A stretch of 64,000 bases of DNA from Trichobilharzia regenti (Eukaryota; Platyhelminthes; Trematoda; Strigeidida; Schistosomatidae): the NCBI GenBank assembly GCA_944472135.2, contig OX235262.1:43389804-43453803 (forward strand), read 5' to 3'. Positions 11,345 through 22,575 of the stretch are shown one piece after another. The first letter of the stretch is position 1; each line of letters begins with the position of its first letter. Made by a program: the position numbers and the translations under genes. Under the pieces are notes generated by a model. The model ran no database searches. It saw only the letters and a program-made list of their open reading frames with translations, and was not told the origin of the DNA.

Positions 11345-11770
11345 TAAGAGAAGCCTTAGTTCCTACAATATTGTAGATATATTTTACTGGAAAGTTTCAG
11401 TAAGTACGAAAACCACTACTGGAAAATTAATCTGATGCTCCGTGGTGACTGGCTCTATACTACAGGTTACCTGAGAAGTCGTCACCAGAGGGGTCCACTA
11501 AGTCAAGTTACTCGCTGATGACCACGACTGGTGATTGTATTACATACATCACGATATGGTGGAAGTTGCAATTAACGCACCATTGGATTCGGTTGGAGTG
11601 GTTGAGTGTTTTAAGAGCTCGCTTAACAACATGAAGATCGGGGATTCAAACTTTTGAGGGTGAGTACTACTGAAGAATGCCAACCTGGGACGAAACACCT
11701 ATCCACTATTCATCTTTGGTTTTCCAGTGGTTATCTAAATGATGTCAGATGTCACTGTATGAATGTAGTG
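11345..11770 (+). mobile_element. Penelope-like 3' terminal segment running into an Sm-alpha/hammerhead unit
   Basis: Bases 11345-11400 (AGAAGCCTTAGTTCCTACAA and on) match the reverse complement of 61984-62024, which lies just beyond the end of a Penelope-like coding region. The homology continues without a break into the Sm-alpha-like 5' block (AATTAATCTGATGCTCC). The unit then shows a tRNA-like A box (GTGGTTGAGTGTTTTAAGAG), a poor B box, and a decayed hammerhead (CTGAAGA, GGGACGAAAC, 11666-11712), ending near ATCTAAATGATGTCAG. The 335-bp unit proper starts near 11412. Confidence 0.65.
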
Positions 11771-12722
11771 TTATTTACCTGGCTTCACTGCCATGCTCTA
11801 ACTAAGCATTTCAAAGTCATTGGTGTATTTGCGTCTGTTGGATGTCTAAAGTTTGACTTCACGAACAGTTCAGACTGAATTTATGGAGACGATATTCAAA
11901 GAATTGATAATATTTACAAAGTGGAAATAACTACAAGTATTTAACAGACACAGGATTCTGTTTTGCCTCATAATATTACGACCTAGGAGACTATACACAA
12001 TAACAGTGTCGACCTCCACAACATCAATATTCCGGCACGTGAAATAAGACAGAAGACGAACAGTTGGTGTGAGATTTTGCCATCTCAAGTAACAGTTCAG
12101 CTAGTGCATAATATTATATGTAGATAGATCCAGTATTACTTAGCAGGCATTATTTGAAATAGATAAGATCAATGGTGTACTAAAATTAGCTGTTGATATC
12201 AGCATGGATTTATGGGTATACAACAACAAAACTAGGAGTGTATAACAGACTATTTTTCCCTCTCCTGGGATGAATGTGACGGATGAATAGCTACAAGTGT
12301 TGTAAAATACAACCAAGAGAACTGATGCTATTTTAAGAAGCATTTAGTGTATTTTTAATTCTTCGTAGTGTGCGTAGCTAGTTTATTCTGTTTGCTAACG
12401 TCTGCCTAGTCAATTGACTATAACTAGGCAGTTGTCTTGATCCTCACATTCAAAGAACAGAAAACATCCCAATAGGTTACCTAATCAGGATATTTTTCTC
12501 GTGACCAGAACAGACGTGTGATTAAGTTATTGACAGTGATGATACAAAATCGAGTCTGCGAGTTACGAGCATGTGTTCTGAAAATATAATAGATACATCT
12601 TCATCAGTCAGTTTTAAGAACCATGGAGAGGAGAACTTCGGCATCCTGACAACTGGTTCTTTTTATTAGTGTAGTTGTGCCGCCTGAACTAGGTAGTATT
12701 CATTGTCTTTCCATACAACACC
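11771..12722. other. No recognisable features
   Basis: Short frames on both strands without similarity or motif. Probably decayed repeat DNA. Confidence 0.4.
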
Positions 12723-13195
12723 TGTGGAGTACGTAAAAATATGATTGTACACTTTTTGTTAGATGTTGAAATTACAGACATTGTACATGACTTTTATTTA
12801 AAACGATTCATGTTTAAATACAGATGACTTCCAAGTACAATTCGAAATACACCATACTGTTGGTAGCTTCGCCTTCTCACTGGTCGTCACTGTCTACCTG
12901 TTCCACTCATACCGTGTTGTATACTTTGGATTTATTGCAGGAACCTATTATCTTTATCCGAAGACAACTCCACAACCTGAACACAGCTTCTACCAATAGA
13001 CACAATTCCAACAGTGAACGCTTCTGTGGATTATATTAATAATTTGTAGCAGTGGACTTTAACCGGATATCCAAGTAACCTTTTAATTAATATAACCCAT
13101 TACTGCATTTTTGATAACATATTGTTCCACTATCATCTCATTGACTTGGATTTTTATTCGCATATGTTATTGAGCTTGCTAGACAGTCCCCTACA
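12723..13195 (+). repeat. Old solo LTR of the CsRn1-like gypsy family
   Basis: Starts TGTGGAGTACGTAA and ends AGTCCCCTACA, the same ends as the 481-bp LTRs of the three full elements in this window, and aligns along its length with many substitutions and small indels (473 bp). No internal gypsy sequence flanks it, so it is a solo LTR or an isolated fragment. I saw no clear target duplication. It shows the family was active long before the HSP70-associated copies. Confidence 0.75.
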
Positions 13196-13399
13196 CATCT
13201 TCAACACATACTTCATTCTGAAGAATATTACCAACAATAAAAAACACCGATGATATTAAGAGTATTAGAGTACTTCTTACTCAACCTCATGTTCTATGGA
13301 CAGATTTGATAAAGTTCTACATTTTCTGAATAGCCCCATACCAACGTATTAGAAATGGGGCAACAAGGGGAGTAGAGTATAGCTGGCTGACTGAGTTCT

Positions 13400-13690
13400 A
13401 ACGTGGGACTTTCCACAGAAGTACAGTAGTTCAAGTTACCGCACTCCATGTAGTACAAAAGTGTAGAGAAAAAAACACGAAACTCAAAACTACTATAATG
13501 AACAGAAATCTATGTAGGAGAAAGAATAGTAACATGGAAAAACATGAGAAGGTAATAGCTCTGGGAGATTACAAACAGTGTCTACATCTGAGCTATATCC
13601 CCGACAATCTCAAGGCATAGGTCCTTGGCATCTGGAGGATCCCAGACAAGCAGTCTAGAGCTCCTTCCTTCCCCACCAGTACAGCAAAAT
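13400..13690 (+). repeat. Diverged copy of a dispersed repeat family
   Basis: Resembles 30720-31000, 40830-41120 and 55745-56035: ACAGTAGTTCAAGTTRCCRC-type start, then an AACATGGAAAAACA block and a CAATCTCAAGGCATAGGTCC block. Probably part of a schistosome retroelement, which I cannot name. Confidence 0.5.
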
Positions 13691-13847
13691 ATTCGTAAAA
13701 CGATAGCATCTTATCATGGGTTCTTATTTTTGGGGTGGTCTCGCATCACCGTGAACAGGAATATTTGAGAGAATGTATAACGAATAAATTATTCGTAAGT
13801 ATCATAACTATGAATGCCTTAACGATGCATTTGGGATTGTATATATT

Positions 13848-14195
13848 GTGATCGAGCATATTTTCCTCACAATCAAAATTAACCATAGTGTAAATACAGT
13901 GAAGGTGAATTCCCTATCAACTTTTACAGTAGATATAGCTGAAAATCCAACACTATCGTTTTATGCTATACTAATGTTGTCTAAAAAGATGACGACAGAA
14001 AAGGACAGAGTCAACATCGTCTACAAGATAAACTGGACATTATCTTCATTTGGACATTCAACACGCATAATATTTATTCCCGCATATCAATGCATATAAA
14101 CGACTGAAAGAACTAATCCATTTGGAAAATATGCAAATCTTACATACAAGAAACTCAGAATGCAAAGGAATATTTTAGAAGCCTGGGTCACAAAT
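13848..14195 (+). pseudogene. Penelope-like GIY-YIG fragment
   Basis: The frame 13848-14099 has KDRVNIVYKIN, the conserved start of the Penelope-like GIY-YIG domain also seen at 62.6 and 63.1 kb. After the stop, bases 14140-14180 in another frame read RNILEAW, matching the EFLEAW segment of the other copies. Cysteines and the YIG triad are lost, so it is inactive. Confidence 0.6.
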
Positions 14196-14629
14196 TAGTC
14201 TACGATTAGAAGTTATGTAAAGGCAGAGCATATTTAATAAGTGATCAGGTTAAGAGTGAAAATATCACGCCGACGATAAAAGCCGACTGAACAAGTAGTA
14301 GTTCTTTTGGTTCACATTCCACTGATGGATAACACTTTAAAGTTTGTAGCAGTGGCAGCTGGATTCGAGTCTCAGAGGGGAGCATAAATAAACGCGAGTT
14401 CAGGATGCCACCATCAGACATCACCAAACAAGAAACATTGAGGTAGCACTTATTAATCATATCTGATAACCCAAGTGTTTAGAAGTGAATGCACATTATC
14501 ATCTTCTCCTCTGGCTGAATGACAAACAATTTTAATGACAGATGAATTCTATAAAAATGAATGTAATGAAATACAAATACAGCAATTTTACTTTCACATA
14601 TATGAGATGAGTATGGAAAAAGTTACGTG
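14196..14629. other. Unassigned DNA between a PLE fragment and a hammerhead-unit fragment
   Basis: May be the 3' untranslated part of the same Penelope-like copy, because the order coding end, spacer, Sm-alpha-like block is also seen near 62 kb. Nothing else is recognisable. Confidence 0.3.
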
Positions 14630-14765
14630 TTTGATCATGAATTAATATCATATGGGGAAACATTGACTCTTCTGGGTGAATTTACGGGTACATACTACTG
14701 AAGAGTCACAAACATATGTCCAGTTATTCCTGCCTGTCAATGGATCTCTAACTGCTGTGAATCCT
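14630..14765 (+). mobile_element. 3' half of an Sm-alpha/hammerhead unit
   Basis: The block GGTACATACTACTGAAGAGT then ATGTCCAGTTATTCCTG and ATGGATCTCTAACTG follows the order of the hammerhead and tail of the units at 3660 and 11660. The core is badly decayed (CTGAAGA, no GAAAC). It lies about 440 bp downstream of the PLE fragment in the same orientation. Confidence 0.45.
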
Positions 14766-16527
14766 TGTTCACACTTCGATTTTTAAAAAAAAGTAAGAGT
14801 ATGTGTAAAAGTGAGCTTCAGAAACACGAAGTAAACTGTCAATTGAACGCTAGCAAGACCAACAGTATTAATTACACAGAAGACGAAATGTACATTTAAA
14901 AACGAATCAACTTCTAAATAAGAACAAAGACAAATCACAATTTGAACATTTGTTCAACTAAAGTGGCAAATATTCATGCTATAGTATAAAGTAGGGGGAT
15001 GATTATTTCGAAAATGCGATATATTTGCAACAGGATACTCAGAAGGTTTCGTGACTGAACGTCAAGCACCGGAATATCCCTACTCTATTGGATTTGAATG
15101 TTGAGATTAAAATCATCACTGTAATCATAGTAGAATCGTAAAAAATCCCTCTTTCATTTTACATTTTTACATCTATACCTGGTTTACTTAAAGCTTAGAT
15201 CATATTATCTGGAGAGTGAAGTATAAATGTGGTGTAAAGATGTGTCGTGTTTTCTATGGTGAACTCCACAGTTTTAGTACTACTCTCAATGTTTTTTAGG
15301 TATATGTTCAATATTAGTCTGAGCTGCCGCTTTAGCTACGACATATCGACGGTAAATAGACGCTTTAATATGAGGTATATGTTATTCGAATGGCAATGCG
15401 CCGAATCCAACTCGATTATGAAGACAAATTAAGCTAGATAGACAAACTGTTGTCAAGCGCTACTCCTTAGAATATAAGAATTTTTCAGCAGATAATACAT
15501 GTAATACTTATAAGTCACCAAAGCTCCTCATGAAGAAATAATGTAGAAGAGGTTACATTTTCAGAGGATAAATAATTTTCTTCTAAAATGTTAAGCAGTA
15601 TTACAAGTATGATCATTAAATAAATTGCATTGCGCCATAATGCTATCGGAGGGTTAAGTACCCTTGTGGAGTCCTCAAAAATAAACTTATCCAATTTTTA
15701 CTACTATGTAAGAAATGAACATATAGTACATTACTTTGTTTTAATCATAATCTCCGTACTTTACCTCGGGTTTTGAATGAAAATATAGTTCTGTCTTCAG
15801 CTCTCCGTCTTCTCCACCATCTCAACTGCCGTCGATCAATTCTAACCACCTGCTTTCTATCTCAAATTTTCGCAGGAGCACCGTAGTTTCTTCCTGCGTA
15901 CTTTGGTCGGCCTCCGGCAACATCAACATTGGAGAATTAGTATTGGAGCAGTCTTCCCGCAGTACCTCTGGAGCCTATTACGTTAATTGTGGATTTTGGA
16001 CCTTGTAAATACCCAAGTAACAAAACTTTAATATATTCTTCCTGTAACTTAACTGATTTGGTACTTTATTTTTTATTTGAAAAAAAAATAAAAAAAATAC
16101 TTCATCTTATAAATTGAGATGATCTACCGTCGACATATCTACCTAAGACCCCTAGCACCTTAGCTAATTTCATCAACAATTCCTTACTACAGTTCTTCAA
16201 TTATACTGACTGGTCTTGCTTTTATTGTCTCATTTCGGATTTGAGACAGTTTTTGATAGGAGTATGAACATATAGACACTTATCGTAGATGCACTAAGGT
16301 GTCTACTTAATTTACTCTCTAACATTATTTTAGGTTTAGATTTAGACTCTGAGTAATTAAAATCTTGATAACTGCTTGTTTTTCCAGTCAATTTAGACAC
16401 AATGACACATGAATATATGCTAAGATATTTTAAAACAAGCAGCAATATTGTATCAGTGCTTTTCCGGATCTATCGGAATAAAAATATGGTTTAGTCTTAG
16501 CAGCGGCTAGATGAGTTAGTTCCCCTT
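14766..16527. other. AT-rich DNA without recognisable features
   Basis: No frame with family resemblance and no LTR ends or tRNA-like boxes. A less AT-rich patch at 15780-15960 could be old LTR-like sequence, but I could not tie it to any copy here. Confidence 0.4.
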
Positions 16528-16632
16528 GATGTGATTATGAGCAATAAGTTGTGCTCGAAACGTCATCAGTAAACATTACTGTATAACACTGTGAGACTTT
16601 ATCAAAACAAAAATTTACCCATAATGGAAGTT
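16528..16632 (+). repeat. Copy of the 4330-4437 dispersed repeat
   Basis: Shares GTGATTATGAGCAATAAGTT, GCTCGAAACGTCATCAGTAA and TATAACACTG with 4330-4437, with small indels. Confidence 0.55.
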
Positions 16633-17014
16633 CCCCTCAAGGTCTGGATAGAATTTGAAGACACAGAGGAGTTTGATCATTAAGCTGGAGACCGAGTAAT
16701 TTAACCATCCAGCCTTGTTTTACAATTCAGAGACGTGGCAAATCCGTCCACAGTTCAGCTAACATTCACGATGAAAGTCGAAATTGTTAGTAAGCCAGAT
16801 GAATGAACTCCTTGAATTGTTCACACATCCACAAAGCTAACTTCTTTAAGATTACTCATATTAACACAGCCATCTTGAGAGTATTTCGATTAACAATCCT
16901 GAGCAGTTTCCAAAACAGTTACTTATGTTTATCGCAGCCCAGCTAGCATTTTCTTCGGGCGCATTGCAGAATTTTTGGGGCAAAAAACTTCGGGTAAATC
17001 TACTTACGTGGGAC

Positions 17015-17250
17015 ACTGTCCCGAAGTCTGCCCCAAAAATTCTGCAATGCGCCCTAAGTCTGCCCCAAAAATTCTGCAATGCGCCCTAAGTCTGCCCCAA
17101 AAATTCTGCAATGCGCCCTAAGTCTGCCCCAAAAATTCTGCAATGCGCCCTAAGTCTGCCCCAAAAAGTCTGCAATGCGCCCTAAGTCTGCCCCAAAAAT
17201 TCTGCAATGCGCCCTAAGTCTGCCCCAAAAATTCTGCAATGCGCCCTTAC
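17015..17250. repeat. Tandem array of a 32-bp unit, about 7 copies
   Basis: The unit is AAGTCTGCCCCAAAAA followed by TTCTGCAATGCGCCCT. Copies are almost identical (one has AAAGTCTG for AAATTCTG). The unit is the inner part of the right TIR, in the orientation of the right end, so it is inverted relative to the adjacent left TIR. Confidence 0.9.
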
Positions 17251-18495
17251 TTAATATGACTAACTGCGACCTGGGATAACGTGTCTACGGTTCCTCATTT
17301 AACTATTAAGCGGCAATTAAATCAGAGTTGAATCTATTACGCACACAGGTCGTCTCAGAAAACAATAAACTGGCAGTAGCTCAACGACTCACATTAACAA
17401 AAAGCAGTTGATTTTAATTGAAAATATATTTAATAATCTTGGCCAAAAAATTTACAATCTTCAGATAACTTTCTAAAGTAGAACATCCTATAAATCACCA
17501 GGAAAATTCACACGTGTGCTTTCGGCGTCGGGTAGGTTTTCTTTGTTGACGTCGACGGTGATCTGAAAAATGAAGTTAGGAAAAAATTAGGACCTACCAA
17601 TGGGGAACGCCGTCGCTTTCTAATTCTCGACTTCAGTCTGTCCCGACTGTTATGGAACCAACGTTGAATTGAAGCCGTGATAGCCTTCACTGTGGTACGT
17701 CGGTCAGCATTACCTAGTTTATGTAAACTGCTAATAGATCCTAGAGACAACAATGAAAAAAATGTCACCTACGTATCACTAGGTTACACGTCTTCGTGTC
17801 TTTAAATTTCTTTTTTTCCTTAGTGCCAGCCCATGAAAAATGTGAGCTGTAGTTCGGCTCCAACAACACATTCATTATGCGACCAACGGAGGTTTGCACG
17901 TGCGCATATTGTAATAAAGGCAGATGAATGCAAAAGTAAACTCACCATTTAATATTAATAATAATAATATATAGAATACTAATATGTAGAATAATAATAC
18001 ATATAATAATAATATATATAATAAGGTACATGATTTTTAATAGCTATGTAGGAAACACCAATTGTATTGTTTAAATTACATGAATTACGGCTGCTGTCAT
18101 TTTTTCTTTAGTTTTGGTTAAAAACATGACAACTACTGATTCTATAGACCACATTAGGAGATATAGGGATATTGACTTCGCATTAAAAAAACCCAAGTAT
18201 TCGTTGGAGGGATTACGGATACTTGGGAAAAAATAAAGCTTGAAGTCAATTCCCTTATATAACAATAAAAAGAAACTTATAATAATATACTGTTTTCATT
18301 GAAAGAAGACATGTCTATATATACAATGGAGGAGAATGTAATAACGATAGTAAACACAGTTGGCATAAGTTAATACTATTGGTTTGTATCCTTGATATCG
18401 GTCAACTGTGGCTCACTGTAAACTGTAGTACTCTTTAAGTCACGACAATTTTGAGGTGTGCAATATGGAAATTATAACGGCGTTATGCAAAAGAC

Positions 18496-19011
18496 TTAAG
18501 CCAATACCATGTTTTCCTCCCCAAATAATGACCTAAAGTTCCCAACGAATTTCAATAATAAACCCTTCACGTCTTCTAGGTAATAGGAAGAATAAGCCGG
18601 GTGACTTAAGATGTAACATGACAAGAATAAATCGAAGAAGTTGTCATAAAAGCAAGGTGGTAATACGTCCTTAAGGTATACCACTCCTAAATATAAAAGA
18701 AAAAGCCTACACTCCGTTGCTTTCCAATGGTCAACGTCGTCTAATGTTCGACACTTACGCTGGAATTCAAAAGGAGTCAACTTGTGTGAGCCGAGTAGTC
18801 TGCAGTTAACAGTGTGCAATATCGCAGGATGCATGCCATCTGCCCTAGATGTGGCCATGGATTTCCACAGGCCAATCAACTTTCGAACTACACCTAAGTA
18901 TACGAGATGCATGCTATCTATAGGGAAAACAGTGATCATGTCTACATGCAATCTTTCGAAAGGAGATTTACCCTTATGGTGACATGGCAAAGTTTGGTTG
19001 CGAAAAGACAT
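18496..19011 (-). pseudogene. Partial CMC/CACTA-like transposase
   Basis: From the ATG at 19011 the frame gives about 171 aa with an order I recognise from transposases of the CACTA/EnSpm-like group and the DUF4218-type neighbourhood: [35 protein letters not shown], a [14 protein letters not shown] segment and SLFGEENM. The open frame extends upstream to 19125 without an ATG, but that part is translation of the subterminal repeats (LRAHCR repeated), so 19011 is a better start. The N-terminal catalytic part and the region after SLFGEENM are missing; a donor-like ATG|GTATTG at the end could mean an intron. Not a complete transposase. Confidence 0.7.
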
Positions 19012-19162
19012 GTCTGTTCTTAAAGCAGCACAAATTCTGCAATGCGCCCTAAGTTTTCCTCGGAATCTGCAATGTGCCCTAAGTTTGCCCCAAAAATTCT
19101 GCAATTTACCCAATGTTTGCCCCAAAAATTCTGCAATGCGCCCGAAAAAAATGCTAGCTGGG

Positions 19163-19833
19163 AGCGTTTAGGTCATTTAAATCCACCTCTGTAGAACTCA
19201 TAATCTTCTGGGAAAGATTACAGTAACGTCAAACAATATATTAATTATTTACGGACTAAACGGCCTAAACACTTCGATTTCCAGATTCTTCGAAATGTTA
19301 ACACCAACCTATCAGTTAAGCGGTGAACAGGCGAAACACTAATTAGTCCGAATTAAGCGTAAAGTTCTACAAAAATTCTCAGCATTCTACGAGCATACAA
19401 TCAGCCACAAGCTACGATAGTGATATAAAAGTAGTCACACATGTGACAAGTCGTTCATTGACTTTCACAATTCTACAGCGAACATTCAAAATCAGATGTT
19501 AGTATACTACAGAAACCATATGAATATCCATCTGTTTATTCAATGATTTACCACAGATTAAGTGAGGCGGATGACCAGTTACTGATGGGATGAGCCTAAG
19601 TTAAGTCACATCACCTAATCAACTCATGTACGACTACTACTTGATTATTTTTTAGCTTGATTCATACGAGCGTTAACAGCAAGTCGATACGCGATACTAC
19701 TCAAGGTTAGAAACATTATGATATGTCCTGCAGTAGCCTTATTCATGCATTGACAATGACAGCAATCACATAATCATTCACCCTCCTTTTCATTATGCTA
19801 ACACACGCCTCCTTACTTCCCTACAGCGCACTA
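19163..19833. other. Older, diverged flank of HSP70 copy 1
   Basis: Bases 19568-19765 align with 41766-41940 and 56759-56935 (for example GCGGATGACCAGTTAC, ACGACTACTACTTG, AAGTCGATAC) but with many differences, while the sequence from 19834 on is almost identical between copies. It is the same flank with an older divergence. Confidence 0.6.
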
Positions 19834-20216
19834 GACACATCCTGCACCAACCCCACACAACACAATGCCACATTAAGCCCAGTGATGCTACATTAGCTGT
19901 GATAGTTTCACAAAACCGTTGGCGCTTCCCATTTCCCAAATAATTCCTGTCATCTAGTAGTTAGTATCCTTCAATACCATAACAAATGTGCCTAAGGTCC
20001 GCCGGAACTTGGTCCAGATGAATTAAGATATGTGGCCTCTAACATATGGCGAATAATATTCTCGGCAAATTTCGCTATAACTGTTCTCCAAACACAGCCA
20101 CAAAACGCACTTCACAACGACTCCCAAGGAACTCTTCAAACGATCGAGCCCGACCACAGCTGCTACCCAACGACAGAGCCCACTCTCCCACTACCACATC
20201 CTAACGGCCTACACTA

Positions 20217-20454
20217 AGATAACGCATACCAATCTACCACATAGTGCGAAAACACCAACTACATATCGTTAAACCACAACAACGACAACAGTAACAACAA
20301 CCGTCTACTTCGCAAACACGTGAAAACGCAAGGAAAAGAAAACACATCTCATATCAATGTGGAAATAATGGAGTATATTTAAATATAGATAATCTGATGC
20401 ATGAAAATCGTATGAAAATAAAACAAGAAAATAACACAGTCCAATGTTACCGAA
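20217..20454 (-). other. HSP70 copy 1 downstream region
   Basis: Near-identical to the same region of copies 2 and 3. No AATAAA on the minus strand was seen close to the stop, so the 3' end of the transcript cannot be placed. Confidence 0.4.
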
Positions 20455-22392
20455 TTAGTCGACCTCCTCGATTGTTGGTCCCTTTCCACCACCACTGCCA
20501 GCACCACCTGCACCTGGGAAACCGCCTGGCATGCCTCCAGGCATACCACCGCCACCTGCTGCTTGGTACATCTTCGTGATTATCGGCGCACATATCTTCT
20601 CCAACTCCTTCTGGTGGTAGTCATACTCATCCTTCTCTGCTTGCTGATTCTGGTCTAGCCATTGAATCGTCTCTTCACACTTGCTCAATATCGTCTTACG
20701 ATCACTATCAGATATCTTGTCCTTCAACTCATCACCCTCCACTCGTTGCTTCATCGCGTACACATAACTCTCAAGTGAGTTCTTCGCAGCCACACGGTCT
20801 CTCTGCTTCTCATCCTCAGCCTTGAACTTCTCAGCTTCATTCACCATACGCTCAATATCGTCTTTGGACAAACGACCCTTGTCATTCGTGATAGTTATCT
20901 TGTTCTGCTTACCAGTACTCTTGTCCACAGCCGACACATTCAGAATACCATTGGCGTCAATGTCGAATGTCACCTCAATCTGAGGAACACCACGAGGAGC
21001 AGGCGGAATACCAGACAACTCGAATTTACCAAGCAAATTGTTGTCTTTCGTCAAAGCACGTTCTCCCTCGTACACTTGAATAAGCACACCTGGCTGGTTG
21101 TCCGAGTACGTCGTGAACGTCTGAGTCTGCTTCGTTGGGATCGTCGTGTTACGCTTAATCAATGCTGTCATAACACCACCAGCTGTCTCAAGACCCAGTG
21201 ACAATGGCGCCACATCCAGCAACAACAAGTCTTGCACTGCCTCAGACTTATCACCACTCAGAATAGCCGCCTGCACAGCTGCACCATAAGCAACAGCCTC
21301 ATCAGGATTAATAGACTTGTTCAACTCCTTACCGTTGAAAAAGTCCTGAAGCATCTTCTGGATCTTAGGAATACGTGTTGAACCACCAACCAACACAATC
21401 TCATGCACCTGAGACTTGTCCATCTTAGCGTCTCTCAAAGCCTTCTCAACCGGCTCCAAAGTACCACGGAACAAGTCTGCATTCAACTCCTCAAATCGAG
21501 CACGAGTGATCACTGTGTAGAAGTCAATACCATCACACAACGAGTCAATCTCCAAGTTCGCCTGTGTACTTGAACTCAGTGTACGCTTAGCACGTTCACA
21601 AGCTGTTCTCAAACGACGAACTGCACGCTTATTGTCACTTATATCCTTCTTGTGCTTACGCTTGAACTCTTGCACAAAGTGATTCACCAAACGGTTGTCA
21701 AAGTCCTCACCTCCCAAGTGAGTGTCACCAGCAGTAGACTTCACCTCGAATATACCATCTTCAATTGTCAAGATAGACACATCGAAAGTACCACCACCCA
21801 AATCGAATATCAACACATTACGCTCACCACCAACCTTCTTGTCCAGACCATACGCGATAGCAGCAGCAGTAGGCTCGTTGATAATTCTCAACACATTCAG
21901 ACCAGCGATCGTACCAGCATCCTTAGTAGCTTGACGTTGACTGTCGTTGAAGTAGGCAGGAACTGTCACCACTGCATCAGTCACCGTCTTACCCAAATAC
22001 GCTTCAGCCACCTCCTTCATCTTCGTCAACACCATCGATGAGATCTCCTCAGGGAAGAATGTCTTCATCTCACCCTTGTACTCAACACGGATCTTAGGCT
22101 TACTAGCCTCGTTAATCACCTCGAAAGGCCAGTGTTTCATATCACTCTGAACTGATGGGTCATCAAATCGTCGACCGATCAATCGTTTCGCGTCGAACAC
22201 TGTGTTGGTTGGGTTGATCGCCACCTGGTTCTTAGCAGCATCACCAATCAAGCGTTCGGTGTCTGTGAACGCAACATAACTCGGCGTCGTTCGGTTCCCT
22301 TGGTCGTTGGCAATGATCTCCACCTTCCCATGCTGGAAAACACCAACACATGAATATGTAGTACCAAGATCAATTCCAATTGCGTTTGGCAT
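20455..22392 (-). CDS. HSP70: HSP70 copy 1, cytosolic heat-shock protein 70
   Basis: ATP-dependent chaperone that binds and releases unfolded segments of client proteins in the cytosol and nucleus. The intronless frame encodes 645 aa from the ATG at 22392; the open frame runs 15 bases further upstream but begins with GTG. All three family signatures are present: IDLGTTYS (7-14), [14 protein letters not shown] (195-208), [14 protein letters not shown] (332-345). The linker DVAPLSL (393-399), substrate-binding domain, lid, GGMP-type tail and terminal EEVD follow. EEVD marks the cytosolic form and is the docking site for TPR co-chaperones. Length is normal for the family. The same protein is encoded by copy 3. 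Heat-shock elements lie about 155-185 bases upstream. Likely functional. Confidence 0.97.
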   Translation of the reverse strand: MPNAIGIDLGTTYSCVGVFQHGKVEIIANDQGNRTTPSYVAFTDTERLIGDAAKNQVAINPTNTVFDAKRLIGRRFDDPSVQSDMKHWPFEVINEASKPKIRVEYKGEMKTFFPEEISSMVLTKMKEVAEAYLGKTVTDAVVTVPAYFNDSQRQATKDAGTIAGLNVLRIINEPTAAAIAYGLDKKVGGERNVLIFDLGGGTFDVSILTIEDGIFEVKSTAGDTHLGGEDFDNRLVNHFVQEFKRKHKKDISDNKRAVRRLRTACERAKRTLSSSTQANLEIDSLCDGIDFYTVITRARFEELNADLFRGTLEPVEKALRDAKMDKSQVHEIVLVGGSTRIPKIQKMLQDFFNGKELNKSINPDEAVAYGAAVQAAILSGDKSEAVQDLLLLDVAPLSLGLETAGGVMTALIKRNTTIPTKQTQTFTTYSDNQPGVLIQVYEGERALTKDNNLLGKFELSGIPPAPRGVPQIEVTFDIDANGILNVSAVDKSTGKQNKITITNDKGRLSKDDIERMVNEAEKFKAEDEKQRDRVAAKNSLESYVYAMKQRVEGDELKDKISDSDRKTILSKCEETIQWLDQNQQAEKDEYDYHQKELEKICAPIITKMYQAAGGGGMPGGMPGGFPGAGGAGSGGGKGPTIEEVD

Positions 22393-22511
22393 TCTTGTGT
22401 AGGTCACAGTAGAATTGAGGCTTTAAACACAGGCGAGTAGGTAGGCACGTAGGTATCTGGCGAAATCTGCGAATGTAGCACTCAATTAAGGATGTTAGGC
22501 AAGACTGTCAG

Positions 22512-22524
22512 TTATAATAAATAC
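22512..22524 (-). promoter_or_regulatory. TATA-like sequence of HSP70 copy 1
   Basis: Minus strand TATTTATTATAA lies about 120-130 bases before the ATG and about 20 bases downstream of the heat-shock elements. The same motif lies at 45270-45282 and 59618-59630. Confidence 0.5.
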
Positions 22525-22535
22525 TGTTTAGCGTA

Positions 22536-22575
22536 GAAAATACTGGAAATTTCTATAACCTTGACCAGAACATTC
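22536..22575 (-). promoter_or_regulatory. Heat-shock elements of HSP70 copy 1
   Basis: Two inverted GAA-nn-TTC pairs, GAAATTTC (22546-22553) and GAACATTC (22568-22575), plus a further GAA (22536-22538) ten bases from the first. This is the binding pattern for heat-shock factor trimers. CCAAT motifs at 22580-22584 and 22613-22617 sit just upstream. Identical arrangements are at 45304-45333 and 59652-59681. Confidence 0.8.

Larger units (their letters stand above)
16938..19162 (-). mobile_element. TIR DNA transposon, CMC (CACTA/Mirage/Chapaev)-like
   Basis: The termini are inverted repeats of about 47 bp (16938-16984 and the reverse complement of 19116-19162) beginning CCCAGCTAGCATTTT and differing at one visible position. 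Inside are a 32-bp tandem array near the left end, degenerate copies of the same unit near the right end, and a minus-strand transposase-like frame at the right. Flanks share AG on both sides (GCAG before, AGCG after), which could be a 2-bp target duplication or chance. At 2.2 kb with a partial transposase it is probably non-autonomous. Frames at 17508-17768 and 18071-18265 lie inside and are of unknown value. Confidence 0.75.

Noticed and set aside
17020..17250. CRISPR-like array
   Set aside because: The 32-bp units are contiguous without spacers and are derived from the transposon TIR.
21652..22041. 129-codon plus-strand frame antisense to HSP70 (also 43765-44238 and 58758-59147)
   Set aside because: Long antisense frames are a known by-product of HSP70 codon use. 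The frame follows the sense codons and has no independent support.
22393..22407. Longer HSP70 start with five extra residues
   Set aside because: The extension begins with GTG. The ATG at 22392 gives the normal HSP70 N-terminus [10 protein letters not shown].
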